DNA of 64,000 nucleotides from an uncultured Chloroflexales bacterium (GTDB lineage: Bacteria > Chloroflexota > Chloroflexia > Chloroflexales > Chloroflexaceae), in contig CALGUG010000028.1 of NCBI GenBank assembly GCA_937902315.1, positions 1 to 64,000 on the forward strand, read 5' to 3'. This document shows positions 24,282-33,112 of this stretch, in pieces. A program made the translations under genes and the position numbers. Each line of letters begins with the position of its first letter. The first letter of the stretch is position 1. A model generated the notes under the pieces. That model worked only from the letters and a program-made list of their open reading frames with translations. It made no database searches and was not told the DNA's origin.

Positions 24282-25526
24282 TTATGGAAGGAACTCGCGC
24301 AACCAGTTTTTGAAACGCTCATAGGTGTTACCCCAGCTATTGCGTTCTGGAGGAGTGTTTTGAGTCCCAAGCATGGTTTGTCCATGGCGTGCGCCCCAAC
24401 GTAAGAGGCCCACGCTTGTGGAATAGGGAGGGCTGTCAAGCGAGTCGGCCAGCCCAGAGAGCTTGTTTGGCACGCCAACCCGCACAGGCATCCCCAACAT
24501 ATCACGAACTAATTCATCTAGCCGCGGCAACATCGATGTGCCACCAGTCAAAACGATTCCGGCTGGCAACAAGCCTTCATAACCGCTCCGGCGAATCTCG
24601 TTATAGATCAATTCAACGATCTGTTCGGCGCGGGCCTGAAGGACTTGGTTGATCATATTCCGGCTAATCTGCTGCTTTTCGCCGACAGCCAGCGAGTCGA
24701 TATCGATCAGATCTTCATCGGCTTGCTCGCCCTCGTCGGCGATCGCACTGCCATACTTCAGTTTAAGGTATTCGGCAGTGTTATAGGGCGTATGCAACAC
24801 ATAGACCAAGTCGTTGGTGAAGTGGTTGCCACCCACAGGAATAACGCAGGTATGCCAGATCGTCCCTTGGATGAACACGGCGATATCGGTTGTGCCGCCG
24901 CCAATATCAACTAAAACGACTCCGCGATCGGTATCTTCGGGAGTCAGCACCGCTTCGCCCGAGGCCAACGGTTGCAACACCAAATCATCGATCTCAACGC
25001 CCGCCTTTTGTACGCTCTTGATGAGATTCTGGATCGCCATCACTTCGCCTGTGATGATATGGGTTTGTACCTCCAGACGATAACCGCTCATCCCAACAGG
25101 ATTGCGGATTCCCTCTTGTCCATCGACCACATAGGCGCGCGGAATAACGTGAATCACTTCGCGCTGGGTCGGAATAGCGACAGCTTGAGCGGCATCAACT
25201 GCACGAGCGATATCGTTGCGAGTGATCTCGTTATCTGATCGACCGATCGCGACCACTCCGCTGCTATTGAGCGAGGTAATATGGCGGCCCGATACACCGA
25301 CAAAGGCTGTGCCAATGCGGTATCCGCTCAGGCGTTCAGCTTTCTCGATGCTGGTTGCAATCGATGCCACAGCGTCATCGATATTGACCACAACACCTTT
25401 ATCGAGGCCTTTGCTCGGGGTCAGGCCAACGCCAAGAATGTTTGCTGTACCATTTTCCTGAACCTGGGCTACGACCGTGCAGACTTTCGTTGTGCCAACA
25501 TCAATGCCTACGATGGTTCGTTGCAT
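24282..25526 (-). CDS. ftsA: Cell division protein FtsA
   Basis: 414 residues from the ATG at 25526 (MQRTIVGIDVGTTKVCTVV); a GTG four codons earlier is an alternative. Actin-fold ATPase motifs are present: phosphate-1 GIDVGTTK, phosphate-2 VVLVDIGGGTTDIAVF (about 205-220), adenosine loop GIVLTGGTSMLPRL (about 345). The SHS2 (1C) subdomain lies near 80-165. The C-terminus ends NWLREFLP, a short amphipathic membrane-binding helix. FtsA tethers FtsZ to the membrane and recruits later division proteins. Confidence 0.97.
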   Translation of the reverse strand: MQRTIVGIDVGTTKVCTVVAQVQENGTANILGVGLTPSKGLDKGVVVNIDDAVASIATSIEKAERLSGYRIGTAFVGVSGRHITSLNSSGVVAIGRSDNEITRNDIARAVDAAQAVAIPTQREVIHVIPRAYVVDGQEGIRNPVGMSGYRLEVQTHIITGEVMAIQNLIKSVQKAGVEIDDLVLQPLASGEAVLTPEDTDRGVVLVDIGGGTTDIAVFIQGTIWHTCVIPVGGNHFTNDLVYVLHTPYNTAEYLKLKYGSAIADEGEQADEDLIDIDSLAVGEKQQISRNMINQVLQARAEQIVELIYNEIRRSGYEGLLPAGIVLTGGTSMLPRLDELVRDMLGMPVRVGVPNKLSGLADSLDSPPYSTSVGLLRWGARHGQTMLGTQNTPPERNSWGNTYERFKNWLREFLP

Positions 25527-25554
25527 AGCATTTCTCACGACATTTGAAAGAAGC

Positions 25555-26409
25555 TTACGGTTGTTCTACAGTTTCCGTAGCTTGTGTATTATTGCGAAAA
25601 AACGGGTTTGAAGGACGTAGATCGAGATAGCTAAATGCCGTCTGCTCGCTAAGAAGGCGGTTGAGGATCAGCAGTTTTCGATCTAAATTATCCGTTTGCC
25701 CAAACACAATAGTCTGATCGCTCGCCGTCGTTATGTATACTCCTAAAGCGATATCCCACCCTATCTGGCTGGGAACAAGATTGAGTTCCTGAGGCAAACG
25801 TAAACTCAGTAGGCGGGCCAACTCGAGCGCATCAGGGTCAACTTGATCGTTCGCTTGAAGCGAGCCGACGCCTCTATCTACGATCACAAGCGTTCCTTCA
25901 TCGGGCGGTGTAGTGGCCGCATCGAGCACTTTACCGGTCGCATCCACCAAATACTGAACGCCGCCAACCTGCCAACGCATATCGGGCTGACGCTCAATAA
26001 CACGCACAACTGCGGTACCGGGCAAGAAGACATTCACGCTGGCTTGTTCGACATAGGCACTCGCCAAAAGGCGCTCATTGGCAGCCACAGTATCTGCAAA
26101 CCAGATAGGCACACCCCGCAGCCCAGTCAACTGAGCGATCGCCTCATCGGAGAGGGCGGCGTTGCCATACACATCGACCCGCTCGATCGTATAGGTGGGG
26201 GCCGTAAAGAGGTGATACAACACGCCGATACAGACCATAAATACCACCGCACTAAAGAGCTGGCCTGTCGCGAGCCAAGTGCTCAACAGGCGTCGCGTCC
26301 CCGGGTGTACCTTGGAACCTTCGCTCCGTCGCGTCTGTTTGCGCCGCGCCGCACGACGTGCAGCAACTCTGGCTTTTGTATTGGGCGTATTGAGATCAAC
26401 CTTGCTCAT
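25555..26409 (-). CDS. ftsQ: Cell division protein FtsQ
   Basis: 284 residues: a very basic cytoplasmic start (ARVAARRAARRKQTRRS), one membrane helix near 50-70 (LFSAVVFMVCIGVLYHLF), then a POTRA domain (YTIERVDVYGNAALSDEAI) and a FtsQ beta domain. The core GVPIWFADTV...ASVNVFLPGTAVVRVIERQPDMRW fits the FtsQ/DivIB family. It links early and late division proteins in the envelope. It lies 28 bp before ftsA and 13 bp after ddl. Confidence 0.92.
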   Translation of the reverse strand: MSKVDLNTPNTKARVAARRAARRKQTRRSEGSKVHPGTRRLLSTWLATGQLFSAVVFMVCIGVLYHLFTAPTYTIERVDVYGNAALSDEAIAQLTGLRGVPIWFADTVAANERLLASAYVEQASVNVFLPGTAVVRVIERQPDMRWQVGGVQYLVDATGKVLDAATTPPDEGTLVIVDRGVGSLQANDQVDPDALELARLLSLRLPQELNLVPSQIGWDIALGVYITTASDQTIVFGQTDNLDRKLLILNRLLSEQTAFSYLDLRPSNPFFRNNTQATETVEQP

Positions 26410-26422
26410 TGAACCAGCTACT

Positions 26423-27586
26423 TTACGCTTTGCGCTCTAAAGCCAACGAGATCAACTTGTCGACCAATTCGTTATAAGACAGGCCGCTCGCCGCCCAAAG
26501 TTTGGCATACATGCTGATACTTGTAAAGCCTGGCATGGTATTCACTTCGTTGATCCAGAGTTTGCCCGTCTCTTTATCGAGCAAAAAGTCAACTCGAGCC
26601 AGACCCGAACAGTCGGCCGCTTCGAAGGCGCGCAGGGCCATCTCGCGCACCTCGGCAGTCAACTGCTCGTCGATCGGAGCGGGAATCAGCTCACGCGATG
26701 CGCCATCGATGTATTTCGCATCGTAGTCATACCAATCGCCGCTCGGCACGATCTCGCCGGGCACGCTGGTCTCGGGGTTCTCGTTGCCCAAGACACTGAT
26801 CTCGATCTCGCGGGCGGCGATACCCTGCTCGATCACGATTCGGCGGTCGTAACGGGCCGCTTCGGCCAGACCTTCGGCCAATGAAGCACGATCGGTAACT
26901 TTGCTGATGCCGACGCTGCTGCCCATATTGGCCGGCTTGACAAACATCGGATAGCTCAGCTTGGCTTCAACCGCATCGTAGACCGCTTCAGGATCGCGCT
27001 CCCAATCGCTGCGTCGCACCAAGATCCAAGGCAGTACCGGCAGGTCTGCCGAGATAAAGGCGGCCTTCATCATGGCCTTGTCCATACAGACCGCGCTCGC
27101 AAGAACCCCACAACCCACATAGGGGACATTTGCCAGTTCGAGCATACCCTGAATGGTGCCATCTTCGCCTTTGGGGCCATGCAACACCGGAAAAACAACA
27201 TCGATGTCGCGCAACAAGGCTTGGGGTGCGCTCACAATGGCATCCTCACTGCGGCCTGCGACCAGATGTTGAGGAGAGACTAGCTCTTCGGTTTGCTCGA
27301 TCTCACTGCTCTCTTCGAGCATAGCCTGCTCGCGGGTCGCCAGTTGGCGCGCCATGTCGCTTGGCAGCTTGCGCCGATCTGCGTTAGCCACCAAATATTC
27401 CCAAGCGCCTTGAGGAGCTTCGCTTGTACCGATCAGCCAACGGCCCTCTCGCGTGATTCCAACCGGAACCACATCATATTTATTGGGATCGAGGGCCTGC
27501 ATCACGGCATGAGCCGACACAATCGAGACTTCGTGTTCTCCACTCTCACCGCCAAACACAACCGCCACTCGAATCTTATCGCTCAT
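26423..27586 (-). CDS. ddl: D-alanine--D-alanine ligase
   Basis: 387 residues with the ATP-grasp fold. VAVVFGGESGEHEVSIVSAHAV (6-27) is the N-terminal signature. FPVLHGPKGEDGTIQGMLELANVPYVGCG is the substrate loop, and FVKPANMGSSVGISKV and WINEVNTMPGFTSISMYAKLW are the two Ddl patterns. It is a long Ddl with an insert near residues 85-110, as in Ddl/VanA-length enzymes. It makes the D-Ala-D-Ala dipeptide that MurF adds to the stem peptide. Confidence 0.97.
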   Translation of the reverse strand: MSDKIRVAVVFGGESGEHEVSIVSAHAVMQALDPNKYDVVPVGITREGRWLIGTSEAPQGAWEYLVANADRRKLPSDMARQLATREQAMLEESSEIEQTEELVSPQHLVAGRSEDAIVSAPQALLRDIDVVFPVLHGPKGEDGTIQGMLELANVPYVGCGVLASAVCMDKAMMKAAFISADLPVLPWILVRRSDWERDPEAVYDAVEAKLSYPMFVKPANMGSSVGISKVTDRASLAEGLAEAARYDRRIVIEQGIAAREIEISVLGNENPETSVPGEIVPSGDWYDYDAKYIDGASRELIPAPIDEQLTAEVREMALRAFEAADCSGLARVDFLLDKETGKLWINEVNTMPGFTSISMYAKLWAASGLSYNELVDKLISLALERKA

Positions 27587-27622
27587 AAGGTTCTCTAATC
27601 TCTATCAGAAACTGATGTTGGC

Positions 27623-28555
27623 CTAACCGACCACTACTACTTCAAGTTCGAGTTCTATCCCAAACTGGCGTAGAACTTCCGAACGAATAATATCAATTAA
27701 TTGTAAAATATCGTCGCTACTGGCACCGCCACGATTGACGATATAGTTTGCATGGCGTTCTGAAACGATCGCGGCACCACAACTTCGCCCTTTGAGACCG
27801 GCTTGCTCAATCAAACGCCCAGCGCTCGTTCCTTCAGGATTCTTGAAGACGCTGCCACAGCTACTACCAACGGGCGTTTTCCCTTTACGCTCGCTGGCTA
27901 TGCGTGCCATTGTGGCTTCAAGGGCAGCCGGATCATCTCGCTCAAGTCGCAACTCTGCTTCTATAACAAGTGGGTGGGTTCGACCATGTGGTGCGGGGCT
28001 GAGCACTGCCTGACGTTTCAAGAAGCTCGTACGATAGCCATACTCTAAACGGCTCTGCGGCCACTCCTCAACCTGGTAGTCACCTTTAGCATCGGGGACT
28101 AACAACCACGCGCGCTGAAGCACGCTCGCGAAATCTCCGCCATAACAACCGGCGTTACCATATACACCGCCGCCAAGCGTTCCAGGTAACCCTTCGGCCC
28201 AAACCAGTCCTCCCCAACCTTGGGCGCTCACACGGCGCACCGTGCCAGCCATAGGAGCAGCGGCTTGCACCTTAAGCAACGCTTTATCATCATCGATCTG
28301 TTCGATCGACCAATCGCGGGCGCGATAGCGCACAACCAGGCCAGGAAAGCCGCTGTCGCGGATCAACAGATTGCTACCGCCGCCTAACACAAAGATTGCA
28401 ACTTCGCGTTCTGCGGCCCAAAGCAGCACGTTGCGAAGCTCTTCGGGTGTGGTGGGTTCGGCATAGTAACGCGCTGGGCCTCCAACGCGCCAAGCCGTAC
28501 GTTTTGCAAGCGGCTCATGTTCAAGAATGGTTGGTATCTGTGTATCGTTTTGCAT
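27623..28555 (-). CDS. murB: UDP-N-acetylenolpyruvoylglucosamine reductase MurB
   Basis: 310 residues. TAWRVGGPARYYAEP and FVLGGGSNLLIRDSGFPGLVV are the FAD-binding pattern, and GLPGTLGGGVYGNAGCYGG follows. GSSCGSVFKNPEG holds the proton-donor Ser of type II MurB. It reduces the enolpyruvyl group to give UDP-MurNAc, the substrate of MurC just upstream. The murC stop lies 45 bp before the murB start. Confidence 0.97.
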   Translation of the reverse strand: MQNDTQIPTILEHEPLAKRTAWRVGGPARYYAEPTTPEELRNVLLWAAEREVAIFVLGGGSNLLIRDSGFPGLVVRYRARDWSIEQIDDDKALLKVQAAAPMAGTVRRVSAQGWGGLVWAEGLPGTLGGGVYGNAGCYGGDFASVLQRAWLLVPDAKGDYQVEEWPQSRLEYGYRTSFLKRQAVLSPAPHGRTHPLVIEAELRLERDDPAALEATMARIASERKGKTPVGSSCGSVFKNPEGTSAGRLIEQAGLKGRSCGAAIVSERHANYIVNRGGASSDDILQLIDIIRSEVLRQFGIELELEVVVVG

Positions 28556-28600
28556 ATCTTACATAAAAATAGCAGAATTCATGTCTTGCAAAGAAATAGC

Positions 28601-29962
28601 TTATGATTCTGCGCGTTTCAGCCATTCGAGAACACGTTCACCCACAAGGTAGCTATCTCCTGCTCCCATGGTGAGAAGAACATCTCCAGCTTGCAAAAGC
28701 TCGGTTAGGGTGTTCACTGCACGATCAATACCACCAACGGGTACAACATGATCATGAACGAGAGAAATCTGCTTTGCTAACACGCTGTCAGAAATTTCTT
28801 CTTGATTTGTATTTTGTTCTCGAGCACCATAAATTGCGCCAATTAGAACGATATCTGCCTTTTCAAATGCTGAAGGCCAATCATTGAGCAGCGCTCGGGT
28901 ACGAGAATAGGTGTGAGGCTGCAAATAGGCGATGATTCGACGCTTGCCAAAACGAGCTCGCGCAGCTTCGATATTGACACGAACTTCGGTTGGATGATGG
29001 GCATAATCATCGATAACCGTGATTCCGCGCGCTTCACCCTTCAACTCAAAACGGCGTCCTGTTCCCCGATATTCGAGCAACGCAAGGCTTGTATCGGCCA
29101 TATTCAATGATAATTGTTGAGCGACAGCCAAAGCTGCCGTGGCGTTGCGCATATTGTGAATACCCGGAACCTGTAGACTAACACCAACTTCAACTGGCGG
29201 GTTGGCACGCCGACGCACCTGAGCGAGCGTATAGCCCGCATCTACCGTGCATGGGCCGATCAGCCAATCGTTGTTTGCGTTAAAGCCATAACGGATCCAG
29301 CGCTTGTCACCCGAAGCGGGTTTGGCAGCCCAACTCTCGTCGACGATACAACACTGACTCTGGGCCGCAAAGAGGGCAAACGCTGCCTCATACTCGTCGC
29401 GCGACGGATAAATATCGACATGATCCCATTCGACATTGGTGATCACCGAGATCTTAGGACGCAGCGACAAGAAGGTGCGATCATATTCATCGGCTTCGAT
29501 CACAAACGGCGCGTTGGGATCGCCCCAGCGAGCGTTGGTGCCTAAATCGGGCGAATAGCCACCGATCAAGAAGCCAGGATTCAAACCAGCACGCTCAAGC
29601 ACTAAAGCGATCATCGCAGTTGTGGTTGTTTTGCCATGCGTACCAGCCACAGCGATAACGTCGCGCTGTTGCGACCATTCGCGCCATAGTTGAGCTCGGC
29701 GGTAGATGGCAATCCCCGACTGTTGGGCCGCCAACAGCTCGGGATGCTGGTTAGGCACCGCCGAAGTAGCCAAAACAACATCGGCCCCCACGATGTAGCG
29801 CGCATCGTGGCCCTTATAGATCGTCACACCGCGCTGTTGCAGCGCGTTAGTGAGCTGATTCGTATTCAGATCCGAACCACTCACCGAATGCCCTTGATCG
29901 AGCAGAATATTGGCGATGGCGCTCATTCCTGCGCCCGCGATACCAACAATGTGGTAATGCAT
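28601..29962 (-). CDS. murC: UDP-N-acetylmuramate--L-alanine ligase MurC
   Basis: 453 residues, normal MurC length. The N-terminal UDP-binding Rossmann pattern is HIVGIAGAGMSAIANILLDQGH, the P-loop is AGTHGKTTTT (106-115), and EADEYDRTFLSL and VIDDYAHHPTEV complete the Mur ligase signature. It adds L-Ala to UDP-MurNAc. A separate promoter lies before it, so murC-ftsZ can be read apart from the upstream half of the cluster. Confidence 0.97.
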   Translation of the reverse strand: MHYHIVGIAGAGMSAIANILLDQGHSVSGSDLNTNQLTNALQQRGVTIYKGHDARYIVGADVVLATSAVPNQHPELLAAQQSGIAIYRRAQLWREWSQQRDVIAVAGTHGKTTTTAMIALVLERAGLNPGFLIGGYSPDLGTNARWGDPNAPFVIEADEYDRTFLSLRPKISVITNVEWDHVDIYPSRDEYEAAFALFAAQSQCCIVDESWAAKPASGDKRWIRYGFNANNDWLIGPCTVDAGYTLAQVRRRANPPVEVGVSLQVPGIHNMRNATAALAVAQQLSLNMADTSLALLEYRGTGRRFELKGEARGITVIDDYAHHPTEVRVNIEAARARFGKRRIIAYLQPHTYSRTRALLNDWPSAFEKADIVLIGAIYGAREQNTNQEEISDSVLAKQISLVHDHVVPVGGIDRAVNTLTELLQAGDVLLTMGAGDSYLVGERVLEWLKRAES

Positions 29963-30036
29963 CGAAACCCAGTTTCTATATTACTATGCGGAAAAAACGC
30001 TTTATTACAATAGATACCTAATCTATTGTACTGTGT

Positions 30037-30066
30037 TCTATAACACGCAATCGTATCTATAGTCAA
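30037..30066 (-). promoter_or_regulatory. Internal promoter before murC
   Basis: On the - strand TTGACT (30061-30066) and TATAGA (30037-30042) are 18 bp apart. This gives a start near 30030 and a leader of about 70 bases before the murC ATG at 29962. The second half of the dcw cluster could thus be expressed separately. Confidence 0.6.
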
Positions 30067-30120
30067 GAAGTTGCTAGAAACGCACGGTATTGAACAGTTC
30101 TGAGGGCTTCTTGGGGATAG

Positions 30121-30159
30121 AGACCCAACTGGGCCGAGATTTGGCACCCAGTTGGGTCT
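30121..30159. terminator. Long hairpin between the membrane-protein gene and the murC promoter
   Basis: A 13-bp perfect stem AGACCCAACTGGG (30121-30133) with CCCAGTTGGGTCT (30147-30159), about 40 bp after the stop of the 223-aa membrane protein on the - strand. The T-rich side (TTCGCTCTTCTCTCTT) is on the + strand, so strong termination of the - strand transcript is uncertain. Its place fits a boundary between two transcription units. Confidence 0.6.
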
Positions 30160-30197
30160 TTCGCTCTTCTCTCTTCTCCCCACGAGTGGAGAACTCG

Positions 30198-30869
30198 TTA
30201 GGCTTTCCAGAGTTTGGGGAGGTTAAAGACAAGAATGAAACCCAACAACAAGAAAAAGATCACAATCAGGGTTGGTACAAACGGCGTTACATCAGGCAGG
30301 GCATAAAAGATGGTTGCGATCCAGCCCTCGAAAGCTGCTCCGCTATTGACCAAATCAACCCAGAATGCGGTAAGCCCACTGACGATCAGTAAGGCAATAA
30401 AGCCCCCGATACACCCTCCCAAGATCTGTGCAAGCGGCTCACCCTTGGTATCAGGCTGTGCTTTATACCACTTCGGCTTGGCGTTAAAGAACCAGCCGAA
30501 GGCGATAAGTGCTATAAAAAGCATAAAACGAAAGAAGAGTGGAATAGCGAAGTCTGGTGTGATCAATGGGTCGAGCAATGGCTCAGCCGTATAGTCGCGC
30601 CCCAAAGCGAAGGCTGCGATACGCGGGCCGTTCTGGTAAAAGCGATTTACAACTGTAATAAGAGTCTGTCCGCCCTGCACACATAAAAGGTAGGCTGCCA
30701 CCGTAAAAAGCGCGATCGTCAAAATAGCGCGGATACCCCGCATCCAACCGATATAAAAGCCGATGCCGATTAACACCAAAAGGATCATAATACCATTGAT
30801 GCTAATGGTTAGCACTTGTAACGCAACCACCAAGGGTAGATCGAGTGTAAGGGCAGCGAGACTACGCAT
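30198..30869 (-). CDS. Polytopic membrane protein in the dcw cluster, paralogue 1 (223 aa)
   Basis: 223 residues with about five hydrophobic segments (near 20-38, 48-65, 110-128, 148-170, 198-216). GWMRGIRAILTIAL after the first helix recalls the G-x-x-R-G pattern of CvpA-like membrane proteins, but that link is tentative. It shares NR-x-YQNGPR, IPLFFRF, IAFGWFF, AT-x-FYALPD-x-TP and FNLPKL with the next gene upstream, so the two are tandem paralogues. AAGGAG stands before the ATG. It sits between ftsW and murC, the usual place of murG, so an envelope role is likely; the biochemical function is unknown. Confidence 0.75.
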   Translation of the reverse strand: MRSLAALTLDLPLVVALQVLTISINGIMILLVLIGIGFYIGWMRGIRAILTIALFTVAAYLLCVQGGQTLITVVNRFYQNGPRIAAFALGRDYTAEPLLDPLITPDFAIPLFFRFMLFIALIAFGWFFNAKPKWYKAQPDTKGEPLAQILGGCIGGFIALLIVSGLTAFWVDLVNSGAAFEGWIATIFYALPDVTPFVPTLIVIFFLLLGFILVFNLPKLWKA

Positions 30870-31090
30870 AAACTCCTCACTCCTTGTTGCCTGAGCACAA
30901 CTTCCCGACCGCCACGAACATCTTCGCAGCTACAGCGAGATCCTCACATCAGTCACCATACAGCGTGATTGGGTCTGTGTGAGTATCTGGCACAGAGTTT
31001 GCGAAGCCCATGTGCACCTGCTTCGCCAGCCGAGCTCTATAAACTGAACAAGGCTGTGTTGACAAGTCAGCACCCTTGCCAACGCGCAAG

Positions 31091-31759
31091 CTATTTCGCT
31101 AATTTTGGTAAATTGAACAGAATAATCACACCCAGCAAAATAAAGAAAATCGTGATCAAAGCAGTCATATAGGGTGTGATATCTGGCAAAGCGTAAAAAA
31201 CGGTTGCAAGGAAACCGCCGAACGCTTGACCTGCATTCACCAGCTCAACCCAGAAGCTCACCATGGCTGCTGTCCACAAGGTCGCGATAAAGCCACCTAA
31301 CACGGCACCCAAGGTTCGGGCGTAGGGCTCTTTGTTATCGTCGGGTTGACTCTGATACCAGATGGCTTTTTGGCGAAAAAACCAGCCAAAAGCGATCAAG
31401 AGCAGAAAGAAGACGAAGCGAAAGAAGAGCGGAATAGTAAAGCCCGGCTCGATCAAGGGGTCCGGTACAAAAGCGCTATTAATATCGCGATTGAGCAAAA
31501 AAGCCAGCAAGCGCGGCCCATTCTGATAGAGACGGTTAATAATTGAGATAAAGAGTTGCCCGCTCTGCACACACAAAATATAGGCAAACACCGACATCAA
31601 AGCCATGGTCAACAAGGCTCGAATGCCGCGTGCCCAGCCGATATAGGCACCTACAGCAATGAAAAACAGGAGGATCAAGTATCCATTGACCTGCAGAGTC
31701 ACTGATTGCAACCCCATAACCAAGGGTTGATCGAGCGTAAAAGCAATGAGATACTGCAT
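31091..31759 (-). CDS. Polytopic membrane protein in the dcw cluster, paralogue 2 (222 aa)
   Basis: 222 residues, collinear with the 223-aa protein at 30198-30869 along its whole length; helices and conserved blocks are in the same order. The soluble loop near 75-105 (NRLYQNGPRLLAFLLNRDINSAFVPDPL) holds the best conserved motif. The leader AAGGAGTGAAGAG is also shared between the two genes, so the duplication included the ribosome site. It starts 51 bp after the ftsW stop. The 221-bp gap between the paralogues holds no gene. Function unknown. Confidence 0.75.
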   Translation of the reverse strand: MQYLIAFTLDQPLVMGLQSVTLQVNGYLILLFFIAVGAYIGWARGIRALLTMALMSVFAYILCVQSGQLFISIINRLYQNGPRLLAFLLNRDINSAFVPDPLIEPGFTIPLFFRFVFFLLLIAFGWFFRQKAIWYQSQPDDNKEPYARTLGAVLGGFIATLWTAAMVSFWVELVNAGQAFGGFLATVFYALPDITPYMTALITIFFILLGVIILFNLPKLAK

Positions 31760-31810
31760 CGCCTCTTCACTCCTTATTTTTCGACGGAACAGACCGCACC
31801 AAGAATACGT

Positions 31811-33097
31811 TTAACGAAGACGTGTACGCCCTGTTCGCCGCTGCTGTGTACGCCGTTTGCGCGTGCTAGAACGATGAGGAGTGTCCCACAAGCGCGACCA
31901 CCGCTCACGGCCCCAAGCAGGCACGGCGGCTAAGCTGGCTTGAAGCTGTGGTATAACCTGAGCCAACGAATCGCTTTGGCGAGTCGTCTCTCGGTCACGA
32001 ACATGCTGCGAAATGTTGAGCAGCACTCCCATAGCGATCATACACATCATCAACGAAGAGCTACCATAGGATAAAAATGGTAGTGTTATGCCAGTAAAAG
32101 GCACTAACGAAGTCACGACAGCGATATTCAACAAGGCTTGAAAGACAATCCATGAAGTAATACCGACTGTTACTAATGTCGCAAACGGATCAGGTGCGCG
32201 ACCCGCAATTCGAAAACCACGATAGGCTAGAAGCAAAAAGCCGCCCAGAACCAATAAGGTTCCGATCAAGCCCAACTCTTCACCGATAATAGCAAAAATA
32301 GCATCGGTATGCGCTTGAGGCAGCCAAAGAAACTTCTGACGCGCCTGGCCCAAACCTACACCAAAAAAGCCACCGCTTCCCAGTGCATAGAGCGCGTGCA
32401 CTGGCTGATAACCTGAGGTATCGTAATACTTCCACGGGTCTTGAAAGGCTTGAATACGGGCAACTTTGCCGGTCAAACCAATAAAGACCCAGAATGCTAT
32501 AACGGCTAGGCCGACCGCACCACCGATATGCAGCAAGTTCGCACCTGCTGCAAAATAGATCATGCCAGCGATCATCACCAGCACAACCGTCGTGCCGAGG
32601 TCTGGTTCGAGCATCACAAGGCCACAGACGATGCCGAGCATCACGCCGAACGGTATCAAACCATAGGTCACGTTGTTGAGCTTCTCACCGCGCCGCGAAA
32701 GCCAGTCAGAGAAATAGACAATCAGCGCTAGTTTGGCGAATTCCGATGGCTGAAAGCTGAAGGCTCCATAGCGTATCCAGGAACGCGAATCGTTAACCAT
32801 CGTCATAGAGGCTGGCAAGATCAACACAAGCATCAATAAGATCAGCGCCAAGCCCATGAGATGAACCGAATAGCGCCGCCAAACGGTATAGTTGACCCGT
32901 CGTGCAACCAACATGCCCACAGTTCCAATACATGCGCCGGTTAACTGGCGAAAGAGGTAATAGAACTGGTTCTCTTGTTGCATGAAGGCATCTACAAAAC
33001 TTGCACTATATACCATAACTAGGCCTACCGCGACAAGTGCCCCGATGGCCGCAAGTAGGATATAGTCAGGTTTCCGTTTGGTGGTTTCGAAAATCAT
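31811..33097 (-). CDS. ftsW: Lipid II polymerase / division protein FtsW (SEDS family)
   Basis: 428 residues with about ten membrane helices. SEDS motifs are visible: VGLVMVYSAS, RRVNY, SWIRYGAFSFQPSEFAKLALIVY, MLEPDLGTT, SGYQPVHALYALGSGGFFGVGLGQARQKFLWLPQAHTDAIFAIIGEELGLIG (FtsW-type loop) and PFTGITLPFLSYGSSS. It polymerises glycan strands with the class B PBP coded at 36731. The C-terminal tail beyond residue 370 is Arg/Thr-rich and cytoplasmic. FtsW fits better than RodA because of its place in the cluster. Confidence 0.93.
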   Translation of the reverse strand: MIFETTKRKPDYILLAAIGALVAVGLVMVYSASFVDAFMQQENQFYYLFRQLTGACIGTVGMLVARRVNYTVWRRYSVHLMGLALILLMLVLILPASMTMVNDSRSWIRYGAFSFQPSEFAKLALIVYFSDWLSRRGEKLNNVTYGLIPFGVMLGIVCGLVMLEPDLGTTVVLVMIAGMIYFAAGANLLHIGGAVGLAVIAFWVFIGLTGKVARIQAFQDPWKYYDTSGYQPVHALYALGSGGFFGVGLGQARQKFLWLPQAHTDAIFAIIGEELGLIGTLLVLGGFLLLAYRGFRIAGRAPDPFATLVTVGITSWIVFQALLNIAVVTSLVPFTGITLPFLSYGSSSLMMCMIAMGVLLNISQHVRDRETTRQSDSLAQVIPQLQASLAAVPAWGRERWSRLWDTPHRSSTRKRRTQQRRTGRTRLR

Positions 33098-33112
33098 AGC
33101 CTCTGTCGCCCC

